A stretch of 64,000 nt of DNA from Arthrinium phaeospermum (GCA_006503535.1 QYRS01000001.1:2418001-2482000), one strand, 5' to 3'. Shown: positions 9,982 to 22,610, counted from the first letter of the stretch. Notes: generated by a model from the letters alone, not told the origin. Made by a program: numbers and translations.

Positions 9982-11994
9982 AAGCGGGGACCTTGGATTG
10001 TGTATGTAACCCGACTCGCATATCCTTTGCGTCCAAGTCGTCCTGGCCTGCAGTGTAGGATCCAATGGGGTTTCACTGCAGCGGCCATGCTCCCGACGAA
10101 CCCTTCGCATCATGCCTAAATGCCTAGGCCAGATACATCTATCTTTATCTTTCTATCACCAAGGGCAGTCCTGGATATCCATGACTGTCTGGTCTCCATT
10201 CATGTACATAAATATGATATCACTGTACATACACCAGATATCTCGTTTGCATCGTCTCTCTTTCCCTCTCGGCATCTTGACTTTCCCCACTCCTATTCGG
10301 TGATTTTTCTATGTAACGGCGAAAGAACGAGGAGGGGGCGGCCGCGAGCACCATAGGCTCTGGAATATGCAATGTAAGTCCCCTGATTGCAGACGCCAAA
10401 GATAACAACCGTGAATAGCCTGGCGAATGTCGGGGCCGCCAGACCGTTACACAAACATTTGTTGCACATATCCGGGCGATTTGGTCTCCAACTTTCCGAG
10501 GGAGTGGGTGCGGGAAGTCTGGGCATTGGCTCGGACTTGCTTCGGGCTTAACAGCTTACTCTTGGCTTCGTTGGTTTTCATGATGTCCCCGCAGCTGCCT
10601 CGATAACCCCAACCTGGCCAGCCATGGCCGGCATGTAATATGACGGAACACCGGTTCATCCCAAGATGCTGCTGGACCCACGACGCGTAGCCAGATCGGC
10701 AATTGGCATCCGGGGACGACCCCAATCAAGGGATGGATGATGGCTTTGCCCCAGCTTTCCCCAACTTTCTGATATGCGGCCCAGGCATTACACCCAGGCC
10801 GGTGGATATGTTTTCTGGGGCATCATCCGCGGGGAACCTGCTGTGAAGCAACGGCAAACTCGCTGCTACTCATCGATGATTGTTTTCTGGGGAACCCTGC
10901 CTGTTGGATCGCCAACTGAGAGGATGCTTTTCATCATGATGCATCATTCTCAATCCACTCTCCTTGGTGCGAACCAACACAGCACACTGATATCCGCCCC
11001 CTTGCCATACAACTCTCACCGGCCTGCATGCCGACTCCAGTCTCCACCCCCGCAATACACTAGTCTAAGCGGAGGTGGTGTGGACCGCGGCCAACACCCC
11101 TTTGTCCCGTCCAGTCGTATAACACAACCAATGCAAGATAGCGGAGACGGGAGACGACATCCCCATAATCCTGCCAGCAGATGCCTTGGGCTGTTGATGA
11201 TCGGATGCGATGCTCCTTCGAAGGGAGGTATGTTCTTATCTGCCTTCGTTTGGTCGAGTGATCGGATGTCAGGTAAGCATCATGCTTGCTCTCCTCAGGG
11301 GCACCGGCTCAACGTCACTCCCAAACATAGTCGCGGTAACAAGACGGTAAACAGTAAACGGGCGCTTGTTTCGCGACGAAAGATGGTTCGTCTTAAAATC
11401 GCTTAATTTTGGGATGGCGTCCGTGTCCGTCCCATAGCGTCGTCGTACCAACCATGATAGGTCGGGGACGGTACAGACACACACACCCCGCCCGCGTTGG
11501 CATCTCGAATGGTCTGTTCATTACCCCTCCCTCATTTGGCATCGGTTAGCCTGATTGATATTCCTTCCAAGTGAGGAGGCCATGCATGTCTTCTTCCACG
11601 GTTCTGGTTCTGGGCCGTTGCCCTATTGGTGCCCTCCCTGCTCAGGGAGAGGATTACCCCCATGCGCAAACCGGCTTCGTTACGCCTGTCAGATCACCGG
11701 GTGTCTGACGGTGGCTGTGACTGGGTGAAGCCTTAATATGCGGAGAAGGGTAACGTGGGTTGCGCATGATGCTGGATTTGTTGATCCCTGTGCGCTTTGG
11801 CGGGGCGCGTAGTCTCCGCATCATACATAGGTATTGGATCATGTAGGGCTACTCACCTATATAGACCATGCCGGGCACCCTCACTACGGAACAATGTTTT
11901 GACTTGATAACAATAAACCGATGCTTCATCGTATTGTATCACATACACCTCCCACCCCATTTTCCCCGTAGCATCAGCACAGTTGGTCGCAAAG
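9982..11994. other. Long intergenic region before the alcohol oxidase gene
   Basis: These 2.0 kb contain only short frames without recognisable protein features or codon bias. The frame at 10774-11406 has no motif and is treated as chance. The right end should hold the alcohol oxidase promoter. Confidence 0.45.
11858..11864 (+). promoter_or_regulatory. Candidate TATA box of the alcohol oxidase gene
   Basis: A TATATAG element lies about 130 nt upstream of the start codon at 11995. An ATG at 11868 lies too close to this element to be certain of being transcribed. Confidence 0.3.
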
Positions 11995-14841
11995 ATGGGT
12001 TCGCTCCCAGAGGAGTTCGATATCATCGTGTGCGGTGGCGGTAGTTGTGGCTGTGTGGTCGCCGGAAGGTATTCACCCCCTTGAGCAGCACAGCTTGCTT
12101 GAGATGCTGACCAGCTAGGTTGGCCAACTTGGACCACAATCTCAAGGTCCTCCTGATCGAGGCCGGGGAGAGCAACTTGAACAACCCATGGGTGTACCGA
12201 CCGGGCATCTACCCCCGGAACATGAAGCTGGACTCCAAAACCGCTTCGTTCTACGAATCCCGCCCGTCGCCGTGGCTCGCTGGACGAAAGGCCGTCGTCC
12301 CCTGCGCGCATATCCTCGGGGGTGGATCGTCCATCAACTTTTTGGTAAGATATCTCCTACCAACGTATCTTTGTGACTTGTGTCTTACAACTGGAAGATG
12401 TACACGCGCGCTTCGGCCTCCGACTATGATGACTTCCAAGCAGAGGGCTGGAAGACGAAGGATCTGCTGCCGCTCATGAAGAAGCATGAGACTTATCAGC
12501 GGGCATCGCACAACAAGTCAGTATCAAACCTACCTGCCGACTTTATGCAAAACTGACCGACAGGCATAGGGACGTACACGGCTTTGAGGGGCCGATCAAG
12601 GTTTCGTTTGGCAACTAGTAAGTGATCAAATCCTCCGCCACGCCACATGGAACCCCAGCCAACTATCAGTAGCACCTACCCAATCAAGGACGACTTCCTG
12701 CGGGCGGCTGAGTCCCAAGACATCCCGACCGTCGATGATCTCCAAGACCTGTCCACAGGCCATGGTGCCGAGCATTGGCTCAAGTGGATCAATCGCGATG
12801 TAAGTCTCCGATGAAGGGGGAAATAAAACGACATTCATCTGACGGACATGTAGACCGGTCGACGAAGCGATAGCGCACACGCCTATATCCACTCGACCAG
12901 GGCGGTCCACTCAAACCTCTACTTGGCCTGCAACACCAAGGTCGACAAGATCATCATGGAGAATGGCCGCGCAGTTGCTGTGCAGACAGTGTAAGTGTAT
13001 ACCTACAATCATTCTTTAAATACATACGACTGACCAAACTGCAAGCCCAACCAAGCCCCTGGCGCCGAACCAGTTGAAGACCCGGACCTTCAGGGCGCGC
13101 AAGCAGATCGTAGTATCCGGCGGTACTCTATCATCTCCACTGATCCTTCAACGATCCGGTATTGGTGAGTATTGAATGATACAGGAAGCCAACGGGAGTG
13201 GGCTAACAGTGGTGATTAGGTGACCCCGAGAAGCTCAAAGCTGCCGGTGTCGAGCCCAAGGTCAACCTACCAGGAGTCGGCCTCAACTTCCAAGACCATT
13301 ATCTCACCTTCTCCGTCTTCCGAGCCAAGCCCGAGGTAGAGAGCTTCGACGACTTTGTCCGAGGCGTGCCCGAGGTACAGAAGAGTAAGTTCCAGTGATA
13401 CCCAGCCTGGTCCAACCTTGAGAGATAAGTAATCGTGGACATCGTACTAATGCTCAACGCAGGAGTCTTTGACGAGTGGGCGCTCAAGGGTACCGGGCCC
13501 CTAGCCACCAACGGCATCGACGCCGGGGTCAAGATCCGACCAACTGAGAAGGAGCTCAAGGAGATGGCGTCGTGGCCGACCCCTCACTTCAAGGACGGGT
13601 GGGAGTCTTACTTCAAGAACAAGCCTGACAAGCCGGTCATGCACTACTCAGTGATCTCCGGTTGGTTTGGTGATCACATGCTCATGTAAGTTTGGATCGA
13701 GTCACACACGGACAAATAGACAATACTAACTACTGACACAGGCCCCCTGGCAACTTCTTCACGGTAAGGAATTCTCAGCAGATACACACTCTCCTTTATT
13801 CTATTTGCACCAAAAAGAACCAATGTCTGGTTAATGACACGATTTTCACCCTTTACCCCCTTTTCTATTCTACTTCATACCCCTTATTCCCCAAGTGACC
13901 CCGTTACTAATCACAAACGGTTGCGCACCCGACAGATGTTCCACTTCCTCGAGTACCCCTTCTCGCGCGGCTCGACGCACATCAAGTCAGCAGACCCGTA
14001 CGCCGCGCCCGACTTCGACACGGGCTTCATGAACGACGAGCGCGACATGGCGCCCATGGTGTGGGGCTACATCAAGTCGCGGGAGACGGCGCGGCGGATG
14101 GACGCGTACGCGGGCGAGGTGCAGGCCATGCACCCGTGGTTCGGCTACGACAGCCCCGCGCGCACGCACGACATGGACCTCGACACCACCCGCCGCTACG
14201 CCCTGCCGGGCAACCTCAGCGCCGGCCTCCAGCACGGCAGCTGGAGCAAGTACCTGCCCGAGGCCGACAAGCGGCCCGCCGCCGACGTCCTCAACAGCAA
14301 CAAGGCCCACGTCCGCGACGAGCTCAAGTACAGCGCCGACGACATCAAGGCCGTCGAGGAGTGGACCAAGCGCCATGTCGAGTCGACTTGGCACAGTCTG
14401 GGGGTGAGTGGCCAATGCGATACTATTTCAATTTCAGGGGTGGTGTAATTGCTAACAGCGACTTCCAATAACAGACCTGCTCCATGGCCCCGAAGGAAGG
14501 AAACAGCATCGTCAAGCACGGTGTCCTGGACGAACGCCTGAACGTCCACGATGTCAAGGGACTTAAGGTGGCGGATCTCAGTATCTGCCCCGACAATGTC
14601 GGATGCAACACGTACGCACACCCCTTCCTTCCTTACCCCTCACCATTTTACCCTTGTCATATATAACTGCATCTTGGGGTTTTGCTGACTCTTATGGTGC
14701 AGGTACTCGACCGCTCTTCTCATTGGCGAGAAGTGCGCCATGCTTGTAGCTGAGGACCTCGGCTACTCGGGAGCGGCATTGGAGATGAAGGTGCCCGACT
14801 ATCACGCACCCGGCGAGCAACGTCTTTCTGCCCGACTTTGA
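11995..14841 (+). CDS. AOX1: Peroxisomal alcohol (methanol) oxidase, GMC family
   Basis: Thirteen exons join in frame to 668 aa: 11995-12068, 12119-12344, 12398-12516, 12570-12617, 12670-12799, 12854-12990, 13046-13164, 13220-13384, 13463-13685, 13742-13763, 13936-14403, 14475-14611, 14703-14841. The N-terminus has the FAD motif FDIIVCGGGSCGC. GMC landmarks follow: HILGGGSSINF, VVSGGTLSSPLILQRSGIG and LPGVGLNFQDH. Near the C-terminus, HSLGTCSMAPKE and the segment NVGCNTYSTALLIGEK occupy the place of the catalytic His-Asn region. The protein ends SARL, whose last three residues (ARL) fit a type 1 peroxisomal targeting signal. Length matches yeast methanol oxidases (about 660 aa). The reaction is oxidation of a short primary alcohol to aldehyde plus H2O2. 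In saprotrophs this fits use of methanol released from pectin or lignin methyl groups. Exon 10 is a 22-nt microexon. Confidence 0.92.
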
Positions 14842-17231
14842 TTTACCTTGCTGGGAGAAAACGTTTTCACGACTAATGATCAACCACGGTTATGGGGCAG
14901 GGCGGGGGACAATAATTGTGTATTTACTTGCTTTGCTACCAGAATGCGATTCTTCTTTTCTTGATTTCTTGTCGGGGGTGAGGCCAGGGCGTATATGCGT
15001 GTGCGTGCGTTTCTGTAGGGGCCCGAAACAAATATGCATGCGATTACCCGCGATCACAGGGGTAGCGCGGAAAGGCACAGCGATCTCAGATTCTCATCCG
15101 ATGCTGCACTGCTCGAGACACAACTCATGCGATGCGCAGGCTTCTATTGAATAGTTCGTCCAGTCGGAACCAACCCAACGGCGTTCTGGGACGCAGGATA
15201 ATATGTGAGCGGTGTGAAAAAGGGCAGCATGATGCGACGTTGGGTGGTATTGGTTAAGCTCACCTTGTCCATATTTTGTCCCCCCGCTCTTCCGCACCGA
15301 CGGAATGAAGATTAAGTCGCACAACGATTCAGCCCTGAAAGGGGCTTGGGGCTATCGTCATCGTGCAACGCCGCCGCAAAAGTCGCTTTGAAGCCTAGAC
15401 CGGCGCATTCGAAGAAAGGTCTCGGCAGGCCTTCCCAGGATTAATAATTATGAGGCACTCGTATTTTTCCCGGTTTTTCCTGTCGCCTATTTGGTCGCCG
15501 AACCTTTTGTCACAAAGTATGATCGTGTTTCCATCTTCATGCAATAGAGTCCCATGCATAATCGGGCTGCAGGTTGGTTGGGTATCTGTCCCAGTCAGGG
15601 GTTCGAGAGAGGGGCTTGAGCTTTAATAGCACTGTTAGGATCCCAACAACCTCCCATTGCTACGTGGATTTCCAACCCCCGACACTCAGGGTACGACTAT
15701 GCTGCTCAAGTGAGTTACAATGTCCAGTCGTCGCCATATTGCTGCATTCATCATCCCGTCCCCAGTATCTGACCGAAGTTCTCAACGGTTAGCCAGCAAC
15801 TTCTACGATACCAAGAGACCCTGCAATTCTTGAACGTAAACAATACATGCCATAGTTGTGCATGGAATATCGCATCCTGGGGCGAATCGTGCGCGGTGGG
15901 TAGCCGCGAAAATCGGTGCTGTATCGAGAGTCACACAAGATCCCCTCGCTTATCGATCGTCGTATCCCAGGCCACGCATATTTGTGTCCCGGAACTTCTT
16001 TTCCAGAAGGTGACATGAGTGTCCCCGGCCACATTCCGGTGTGGCGCAGGTGAGTCTTCCGGGACAGGGGTGATGATATGGCCGAGATTTGGTGAAAGAA
16101 GTTGGAAAGCCACTTCGGGGAGGTCTGCTCCCTTCCGAGACATTTGGTATTTATTATTATTACCACCGAGCCTAACCTACTTATTCCTAATCCTACTTAC
16201 TAACTCTCAATAGGGTCTGATTGTCGGCGAGGCCCGCTCTCAGACGCACCCACACCCACGTGTGTGCCTGACCAATTGCTGACGAGGTAAGCAAGCCTTA
16301 AGAGAGAAGAGGGAGAGGGAGAACTCGGCCCCTAGTTTCTAGTTTCAGCTGACACTAGAGGGAAAAGCTGGGATTCCCTAATATATACGTGATTACGATA
16401 GCGCGGAACGCCACCAAACCCGCTAGCGGCCAATGAGGGGACGCGGGACGGGAGTGCGAAGGGCCAGTGGCGTAGCAAACCCGCAGTTGGAAGGATCGCT
16501 GACACCCACACCTGCGAACCGGTGTATTACATACCTAGAGAACAGCCCCCAAGAGGCGTCCTCTCTGCCCTACTGCTATATAGATAGTAACAAACGCGGC
16601 CCCGGCTCGTATGCCAAGGAGGTAGCCAGGCAGCTGCATATCCCGCTGCTGCTGCTGCTGCTGGATCAAATGTGTCGTGTCGTGTGCGTGCGTGAGTTAA
16701 TGCGTGACAGCCCTGTGTGTGATGGAGCTTGCATGGTGGTTGAGCGGAGCACCCAGCGGGGCCTGCCTCCCTTCTTGCTCATCCCAACACAACACACGCT
16801 GATGCAGCCTTCTGGGGTTATATCTGCAGGCCCTATCGCCGGGAACACGAGTTGGGGCGTCCAAGTGAGGAGGCAGAGCCAATCTGGGAGGGAATCAGCT
16901 GACAAGTTTCAGCTTCACCGACCCAACTGGCTGAGCTTTGCTCCAGTCGGGCCTCCCTGCCCATCCATCACGAAGGCCATGGTTCTACTACATCAGGGGC
17001 GGGAGGGATCCAGTACCACATGGCGTACACAAACTCGTAGGACTTTGACAGTACTTAGCTGGAACGCCTCCCTAATCCATCACCTGCCGCCTCCCTGTAT
17101 GGTTTGGTTTCTTCTTGTCCTCCTTACCCTCCTTTTTGCTCCTAATACTTAGACGCCACCTTGCCCTACGCCGAAGACGCCCTATACACTAGATCCTGCC
17201 TTCGCATCTCGGCCTGATATCATCTCAAGCC
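14842..17231. other. Long intergenic region, alcohol oxidase to O-methyltransferase
   Basis: These 2.4 kb show no recognisable gene. A CTG triplet run lies at about 16641-16660. The open frame at 16433-17152 contains that run and low-complexity sequence but no domain. An (AT)-rich motif near 16378 could be a distal promoter element. Confidence 0.45.
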
Positions 17232-18974
17232 ATGGCGTTGAGTCGTTCGCTCCCCGAGCTCGCACATGTCATCTCGTCTTGCACGAACCGCATCTATGAC
17301 GCATACGATGATGAGGGCATCCCTCAGCCCTCCTTCGCCGCAGGAGCGGACCACTTCAGCGGTCCCTTCACGCCCGCCGTCGAGACCAGCCGTGTCAAGC
17401 TCCTAGAGGCCCTCGATGAGCTCCGGTCTCTAATCGTCGGCCCCGCCGGCCATGTCTTCTTCTTGTCCTTCCTCATTGTAAGCATCAGACTGCTGCCGGG
17501 TGTATTATATCACTTGTGGCCCCTGGCTACCCCTTGGGATTACCTGAGCTAAATTGTGGTGTTTAGCCTGCACACACGGCTACTCTACACACCTTGTATA
17601 AGTTCGAGATTGCAAAGCATGTGCCCCTGGACGGGCCCATCTCATATACCGACCTCGCAGCTCGCTGCGGGCTCAGTGAGTCGTCAACCCGACGGCGGGT
17701 GCGTGCCGCGATATCTCTCCGCATCTTCGACGAGACGCCCGCCGGCCTCGTCCAGCACAATGCTGCATCACTGGCGCTGGGGACCACAACGCTCCACGAC
17801 TGGCTGGGCATGGCCACGGAGGAGCTGGCACCCGCCGCCCTGAAGATTGCCGAGAGCACGGAGAAGTACCCGGCCTGCGACGACCCCACCAAGAGCCCCT
17901 TTTCCCTCGCCAACGGCGGACAGGGCGACAAGGACCTCTTCGGCATCGTGAGCGACCAGCCCGCCCGCATGGAGCGCTTCGCCAAGGCCATGGCGTGGAG
18001 CATGAAGGTGCCCGGCATGGAGCCCCGCTACACCGTCGACAACCTCGGGTGGGAGCGCCACTGCCCCAAGGTCGTCGTGGACGTCGGGGGCGGCATGGGC
18101 GACCTATGCAAGGCCATGCTCGACAAGTACCCCAGCATCGAGACGGCCATCGTCGAGGACCTGCCCGAGGTGGCGGCCCAGGGCGAGAAGGCCGTCCTGC
18201 CCCGGCACAAGGGCCGCCTGCGGTTCCAGCCCTACAGCTTCTTCACCGAGCAGGCCGTCAAGGACGCCGACGTCTACGTCTGGCGCTGCGTGTTGCACGA
18301 CTGGCCCGACAGCTACGCCGAGACCATCCTGCGCAACCAGATCCCCGCCCTCAAGCCGGGCGCGCGTCTCATCTTCAACGAGCGCTGCCTCGCGGCGCCA
18401 AAGGCGCGTGACCACGTCCAGGAGCAGTTTGCTCGGTAAGTTCTACGGATTTCCCACTGGTGTCAAATGAGTTTGTACGCGATAGCTAACCACCGAGAAC
18501 AGGGCATGCGATACCCACATGCAGTCGTGTGCAAACGCCAAGGAGCGCACCTACGATGACTGGGCCTCGCTTTTTGCCAAGGTCGATCCGCGGTTCAAGC
18601 TCCGATCGGTGACCACACCACTGCACTCGGCCCTCTCCATCATCGAGGTCGTGTGGATGGGAGGCTCGTCGCAGACGGGAGACCTCGATATCCACTCCCC
18701 AGACCCCACGGGCAAGGAGGCGGCGCTGAGCGAGAGCATGCCCGTCGACCAGGCCTCGGTAAGCGGGGCCAGCGTCGATGTCCCCAGGGATTATCTCCTG
18801 GCGCCCGACGAGTACGAGACCAGCTTGGACGGGAGCGAGCTGTCGTACATGCCCGAAAGGGCCAGCCCTATGATCGGCGTCGCCTCGAAACACGACGGGG
18901 AGTGGCGCGAGGTCCGCATCGTCGACTCTTCACGGGTCAGCAGGCATTGGCTGTTTGATGATGAGTGTGATTGA
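17232..18974 (+). CDS. SAM-dependent O-methyltransferase, class II type
   Basis: Three exons (17232-17477, 17567-18435, 18503-18974) give 528 aa. The N-terminal third holds a winged-helix dimerisation region (YTDLAARCGLSESSTRRRVRAAI), as in sterigmatocystin/aflatoxin-type O-methyltransferases. The SAM-binding glycine motif is VVVDVGGGMGDL near residue 251. The catalytic histidine lies in CVLHDWPD near residue 326. After a family-normal core, the C-terminus carries an extra stretch of roughly 100 residues rich in Asp, Glu and Ser. The enzyme should move a methyl group from SAM to a hydroxyl of an aromatic or polyketide-like substrate. No polyketide or peptide synthase is present here, so it is not in an obvious secondary-metabolite cluster. 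There is no signal peptide, so it is probably cytosolic. Confidence 0.88.
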
Positions 18975-20123
18975 CTGTGCCCGGGCCGAGCCGTCGATGG
19001 GGGTGTGTGTGCGGAGACGCGTCCCCGGTTTGTTTGTTTGTTAAGCGAGCGTTGCTTTCCTATCATGTAACAATATTACGTTGGCGACCATAGAGGGTGC
19101 GTTCCGATTTCTCATCCAGACTGTGGTTGGACCACGTCTTATGGGTCGGATAGCTCCATAGATTAGCTGGGTGCTGGGTCTGCATCTTCTGTCGATTTCA
19201 TTACCTACCTGCCTAGAAACTCATCACATTCAGTGGATGCTCATTTCAAGGTTTGTGATAGTGATCTGGGACTGTGACCGAGGCCCTGCTTGGCCAGCGA
19301 CAGGGGTACTACCGTAAGCCCTAGTACGTCATGGTTGTTGTTGGCTGTCAGCTGGACACGGCACGTATCGTCTTCATCTTGCCCGGAATAGAAGCAAGCG
19401 AATCAGACCCAAATCCGTAAGCTGCTTGGGCACGTCAATTGAGTAAAATGACTGGAGTTGGGCCATGCCTCTTCATTCGAGCGGCTGACCGAGCAGGTTT
19501 GGCCAGCATATCCCTGCAGGCCGAATTGGGCGTGATACCTGAATAAGCCTGTCGATCCTTGTGCCGGCCGTACCGAAACGTGCACCAAGGTGCCGATCGG
19601 ATCTTGGCGAGGTAGCGTCGAACCAGGGTGCGAGCCGGAGAAATGTGTAAACATGATGCGGGATCGAGTCGGTGTCCTGGTCGGTGCATAGTGGCCAAGG
19701 CGAATGCAATATATGTGCGAGGTGGCCCCCCATGTTGCCAACCTGGTTTTCATCAATCCAGCCAGGATCGCCGCGGAGAGATCGATTGATAAAGGCAACT
19801 TGTGGGGTGTTCAGGTCCGGGGTCAGGGGTTACCCCCCGCATCTATGGAGAATAGGCGCACGGTGGTATGAGGTCCGGCTGGGGAACAATTTTCCGTCCT
19901 CTGGTTCAGTGCATCGTGGATTGGAAAACCATGGATTCGAGAGACTGCCGAGCGTTCTCACCGGCCGGAATAGCTGCTATTGTCGATACGTCCGTGGTAG
20001 TGGCGACGTCCTCGAGACATATGTAAACTCAACAATCCGTTGATTCGTAGTTCCATCTCGGTCTCAAGGAGTCAAGATTCGCCCATCACAACCTTAGCCT
20101 ACCGGGATATTCATCTTTGCATC
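18975..20123. other. Intergenic region upstream of GH62
   Basis: No gene is seen. A CCCCCCGC run at about 19833-19840 resembles a CreA repressor site. TTAGCC at 20094-20099 is the reverse of GGCTAA, a XlnR-type core, but it lies only 25 nt from the start codon. Both are tentative. Confidence 0.35.
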
Positions 20124-21083
20124 ATGAGACTTCAAGCAACGACCGTCCTCCTCACCTCGGTGACAGGCGCCCTGGGCCAGCAGTGCGCCTTGCCGTCGTC
20201 CTACAGATGGACCGACAGCGGCGCGCTGGCCCAGCCCAAGTCGGGCTGGGTGGCGCTCAAGGACTTCACCATTGCGCCGTACAACGGGCAGCACCTCGTG
20301 TACGCCACGACGCACGACGCGGGGACGGCGTGGGGCTCCATGAACTTCGGGCTCTTCTCCGACTTCGGCCAGATGGGCGCCGCATCGCAGAACGCCATGA
20401 GCAAGAGCACGGTGGCGCCGACGCTGTTCCACTTCGCGCCCAAGGACGTCTGGATCATGGCGTACCAGTGGGGGCCGACGGCCTTCTCGTACCTGACGTC
20501 GTCGGACCCGACCGACGCCAACAGCTGGCAGGGGCCCAACCCGCTGTTCGAGGGCCAGATCCAGTCCGACACGGGCGCCATCGACCAGACCGTCATCGGC
20601 GACGACACCAACATGTACCTCTTCTTCTGCGGCGACAACGGCAGCATCTACCGCGCCAGCATGCCCATCGGCAACTTCCCCGGCAGCTTCGGCTCCCAGT
20701 ACGAGACCATCCTGACCGACACGCGCAACAACCTGTTCGAGGCCGTGCAGGTCTACAGCGTGCCCGGCCAGGGCTACCTCATGATCGTCGAGGCCATCGG
20801 CGCCCAGGGCCGCTTCTTCCGCTCCTTCACCGCCAGCAGCCTGGGCGGCACCTGGACCGTCCAGGCCGGCGCCGAGAGCAGCCCCTTCGCCGGCAAGGCC
20901 AACAGCGGCGCCACCTGGACCAACGACATCAGCCACGGCGAGCTCGTCCGCACCAGCGCCGACCAGACCTTCCCCATCGACCCCTGCAACATCCAGCTGC
21001 TCTACCAGGGCCGCGACCCCAGCTCCGACAACGGCGATTACAACCTGCTGCCCTACCGCCCTGGTCTCTTGACCCTCCAGTGA
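20124..21083 (+). CDS. GH62 alpha-L-arabinofuranosidase, secreted
   Basis: An intronless 319-aa frame starts at ATG 20124. The signal peptide covers about the first 19 residues and ends at ALGQ. Family landmarks appear in order: [22 protein letters not shown], with the aspartate expected to be the base, then [23 protein letters not shown] with the supporting aspartate, then [23 protein letters not shown] with the acid glutamate. The C-terminus ends [11 protein letters not shown], close to the usual end of the GH62 domain, and no CBM is fused. The enzyme releases arabinose side chains from arabinoxylan outside the cell. Expression on hemicellulose under carbon-catabolite control is expected from the family. 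An upstream in-frame ATG at 20040 exists, but starting there would hide the signal peptide. Confidence 0.93.
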   Translation: MRLQATTVLLTSVTGALGQQCALPSSYRWTDSGALAQPKSGWVALKDFTIAPYNGQHLVYATTHDAGTAWGSMNFGLFSDFGQMGAASQNAMSKSTVAPTLFHFAPKDVWIMAYQWGPTAFSYLTSSDPTDANSWQGPNPLFEGQIQSDTGAIDQTVIGDDTNMYLFFCGDNGSIYRASMPIGNFPGSFGSQYETILTDTRNNLFEAVQVYSVPGQGYLMIVEAIGAQGRFFRSFTASSLGGTWTVQAGAESSPFAGKANSGATWTNDISHGELVRTSADQTFPIDPCNIQLLYQGRDPSSDNGDYNLLPYRPGLLTLQ

Positions 21084-21539
21084 TATTAAAGTGGTAGTTT
21101 GACCAGCGGTACACGGCCTTTTCTCAATTTAGTTTGCATCGTGGGGAAAGTGGCTTGATGTCCGAGATTTGGATACAGGTCGGCGGAAGAAAACGTTGCT
21201 CCGGGTCCCGAAAACGATATACGCAGGATCCCAGTTTCTAGTGACATGACTGCGAAGCAATTAGGTGGATGGCGATTACTCTTGTGTACTAGTCTATAGA
21301 CGAATATTTTGCCAACTTGGTGCCGCAGTGCATCTCTCTTGATCGGTGTCCGAAGCAATCCTTTTCCAACATGCGTGTATCCTATTAGCAGTTCAAACAT
21401 GGCTCTCACGTCCCGACCCTAAGCTGCCAAAGTCGTAGTTTCGATACTTTCCCTGTCCCGACGGAAGAAACAATGCTTATTTGACGCTTGTTGGCCTTCG
21501 TCAAAAAATGAGCCGGAGCGGAATAGGGGTAGAAGAGCT
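21084..21539. other. Intergenic 3' flank of GH62
   Basis: Ordinary mixed-composition DNA leads into the AT-rich block. Nothing coding is recognised. Confidence 0.4.
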
Positions 21540-22610
21540 ACTTTAATTCGGAGGACTTACATATATTTTCAATCCTTCTTTCTTCTTTCTTTTTTTTTTT
21601 TTCGATTTATATTAAAGTTTTTCGATAAAAATAAAAGACTTATAAAGAATAAGTTATTTTAAAAATAATAAACTTAAAAATAAAATATTATATTTAATAC
21701 CTTCGAAATTTTTAAAAATATTCTAATAATTAATTATAACTCTTATAAATTAAATAAAAACTTAATAACGACCGATAATTATAAAATTCCCTTTTCGATT
21801 CCGGTCTTATCTCCGGTCGCTATTAGTAATTTAACGAACTATATATAAAAAGCTATTCTTATTTCCTTTATTAATTACTTAAAAGTTTTTTATTTAATAT
21901 ATATACTATTTATTATAATTTATTAAAAAACATAATGTATCCGCTTTATCACGCTTATTTATTATAGTAATAAAAATCTTTAAAAATAATCCACGCCGAA
22001 TATATTAAAAACCACTCGAAAAAATAAAGAACGACTAATATAAAACTACTTATTTTAATATTATAAAACTTTAAAAAAAGCACCTGCGATTTTAAAAATA
22101 TATAAAAAATATTAAAAAAAATAAACCCTTAATCGAGATAACCTTTTATAAAACATATAAAATCGATTACTGTCTTTTTAAAAAAAAAAAAATATAAAAC
22201 CCTAATAAAAAAACTTTCCTCGAAAAATAAATTAAACGACTCGATAAATTCTAAAATAAAAAAAAAATACTTAAAATTTAATTTAAACCCTCTTCCTTAA
22301 TAATATTTAACGAAATACCTAATTCTAAACGCTAATTAATAAGCTTAATAATAATATCGACGAATAAATTAACCGAAGCGGTAATAAATTAAGCCGGGGC
22401 TATACGTAATAATATAAACTTAAAAAGGGGAAAAAAAAAAGAGTATTATATAAAGCTAATTAAGTAATTTTAAACTTTACCGATTAATAATATATTAATA
22501 CTTTATATATAAATATAAACTCTTAAACTAATATAGTTTAACCTTTTACCTAAGAGGAATATCCTAAGTCTAGGCACACTCTACTAATTAAGTATTATAT
22601 AATCATTTTT
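21540..22610. mobile_element. AT-rich relic, probable RIP-mutated repeat
   Basis: Base composition changes sharply at about 21540 and returns to normal at about 22610. Inside, the DNA is overwhelmingly A and T, with very frequent TA steps and few CA or TG steps, and no reading frame survives. This is the pattern left by repeat-induced point mutation, which turns C into T, mostly at CpA, in duplicated DNA of Sordariomycetes. Isolated CCGG, ACCGG and GACCG islands remain. I could not recognise terminal repeats or a transposase or reverse-transcriptase motif, so the original element class is unknown. A natural AT-rich isochore segment is the alternative. Confidence 0.6.

Noticed and set aside
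9195..10058. Long + strand frame inside GH71
   Set aside because: Arg/Gln/His-rich shadow frame caused by GC-rich codons of GH71; the true frame is a clear enzyme. The minus-strand frame at 8623-10113 is likewise a shadow.
10774..11406. 210-codon + strand frame between GH71 and alcohol oxidase
   Set aside because: No domain, no codon bias, no intron or promoter context; likely chance.
16433..17152. 239-codon + strand frame upstream of the O-methyltransferase
   Set aside because: Contains a CTG run and compositionally simple sequence; no recognisable feature.
17232..20123. Secondary-metabolite cluster around the O-methyltransferase and Zn2Cys6 regulator
   Set aside because: No polyketide synthase, NRPS, terpene cyclase, P450 or transporter is present, and the genes are separated by long gaps.
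21540..22610. Centromere or mitochondrial insertion as explanation of the AT-rich block
   Set aside because: Too short for a centromere, and no mitochondrial gene or tRNA motif is visible; dinucleotide bias fits RIP better.
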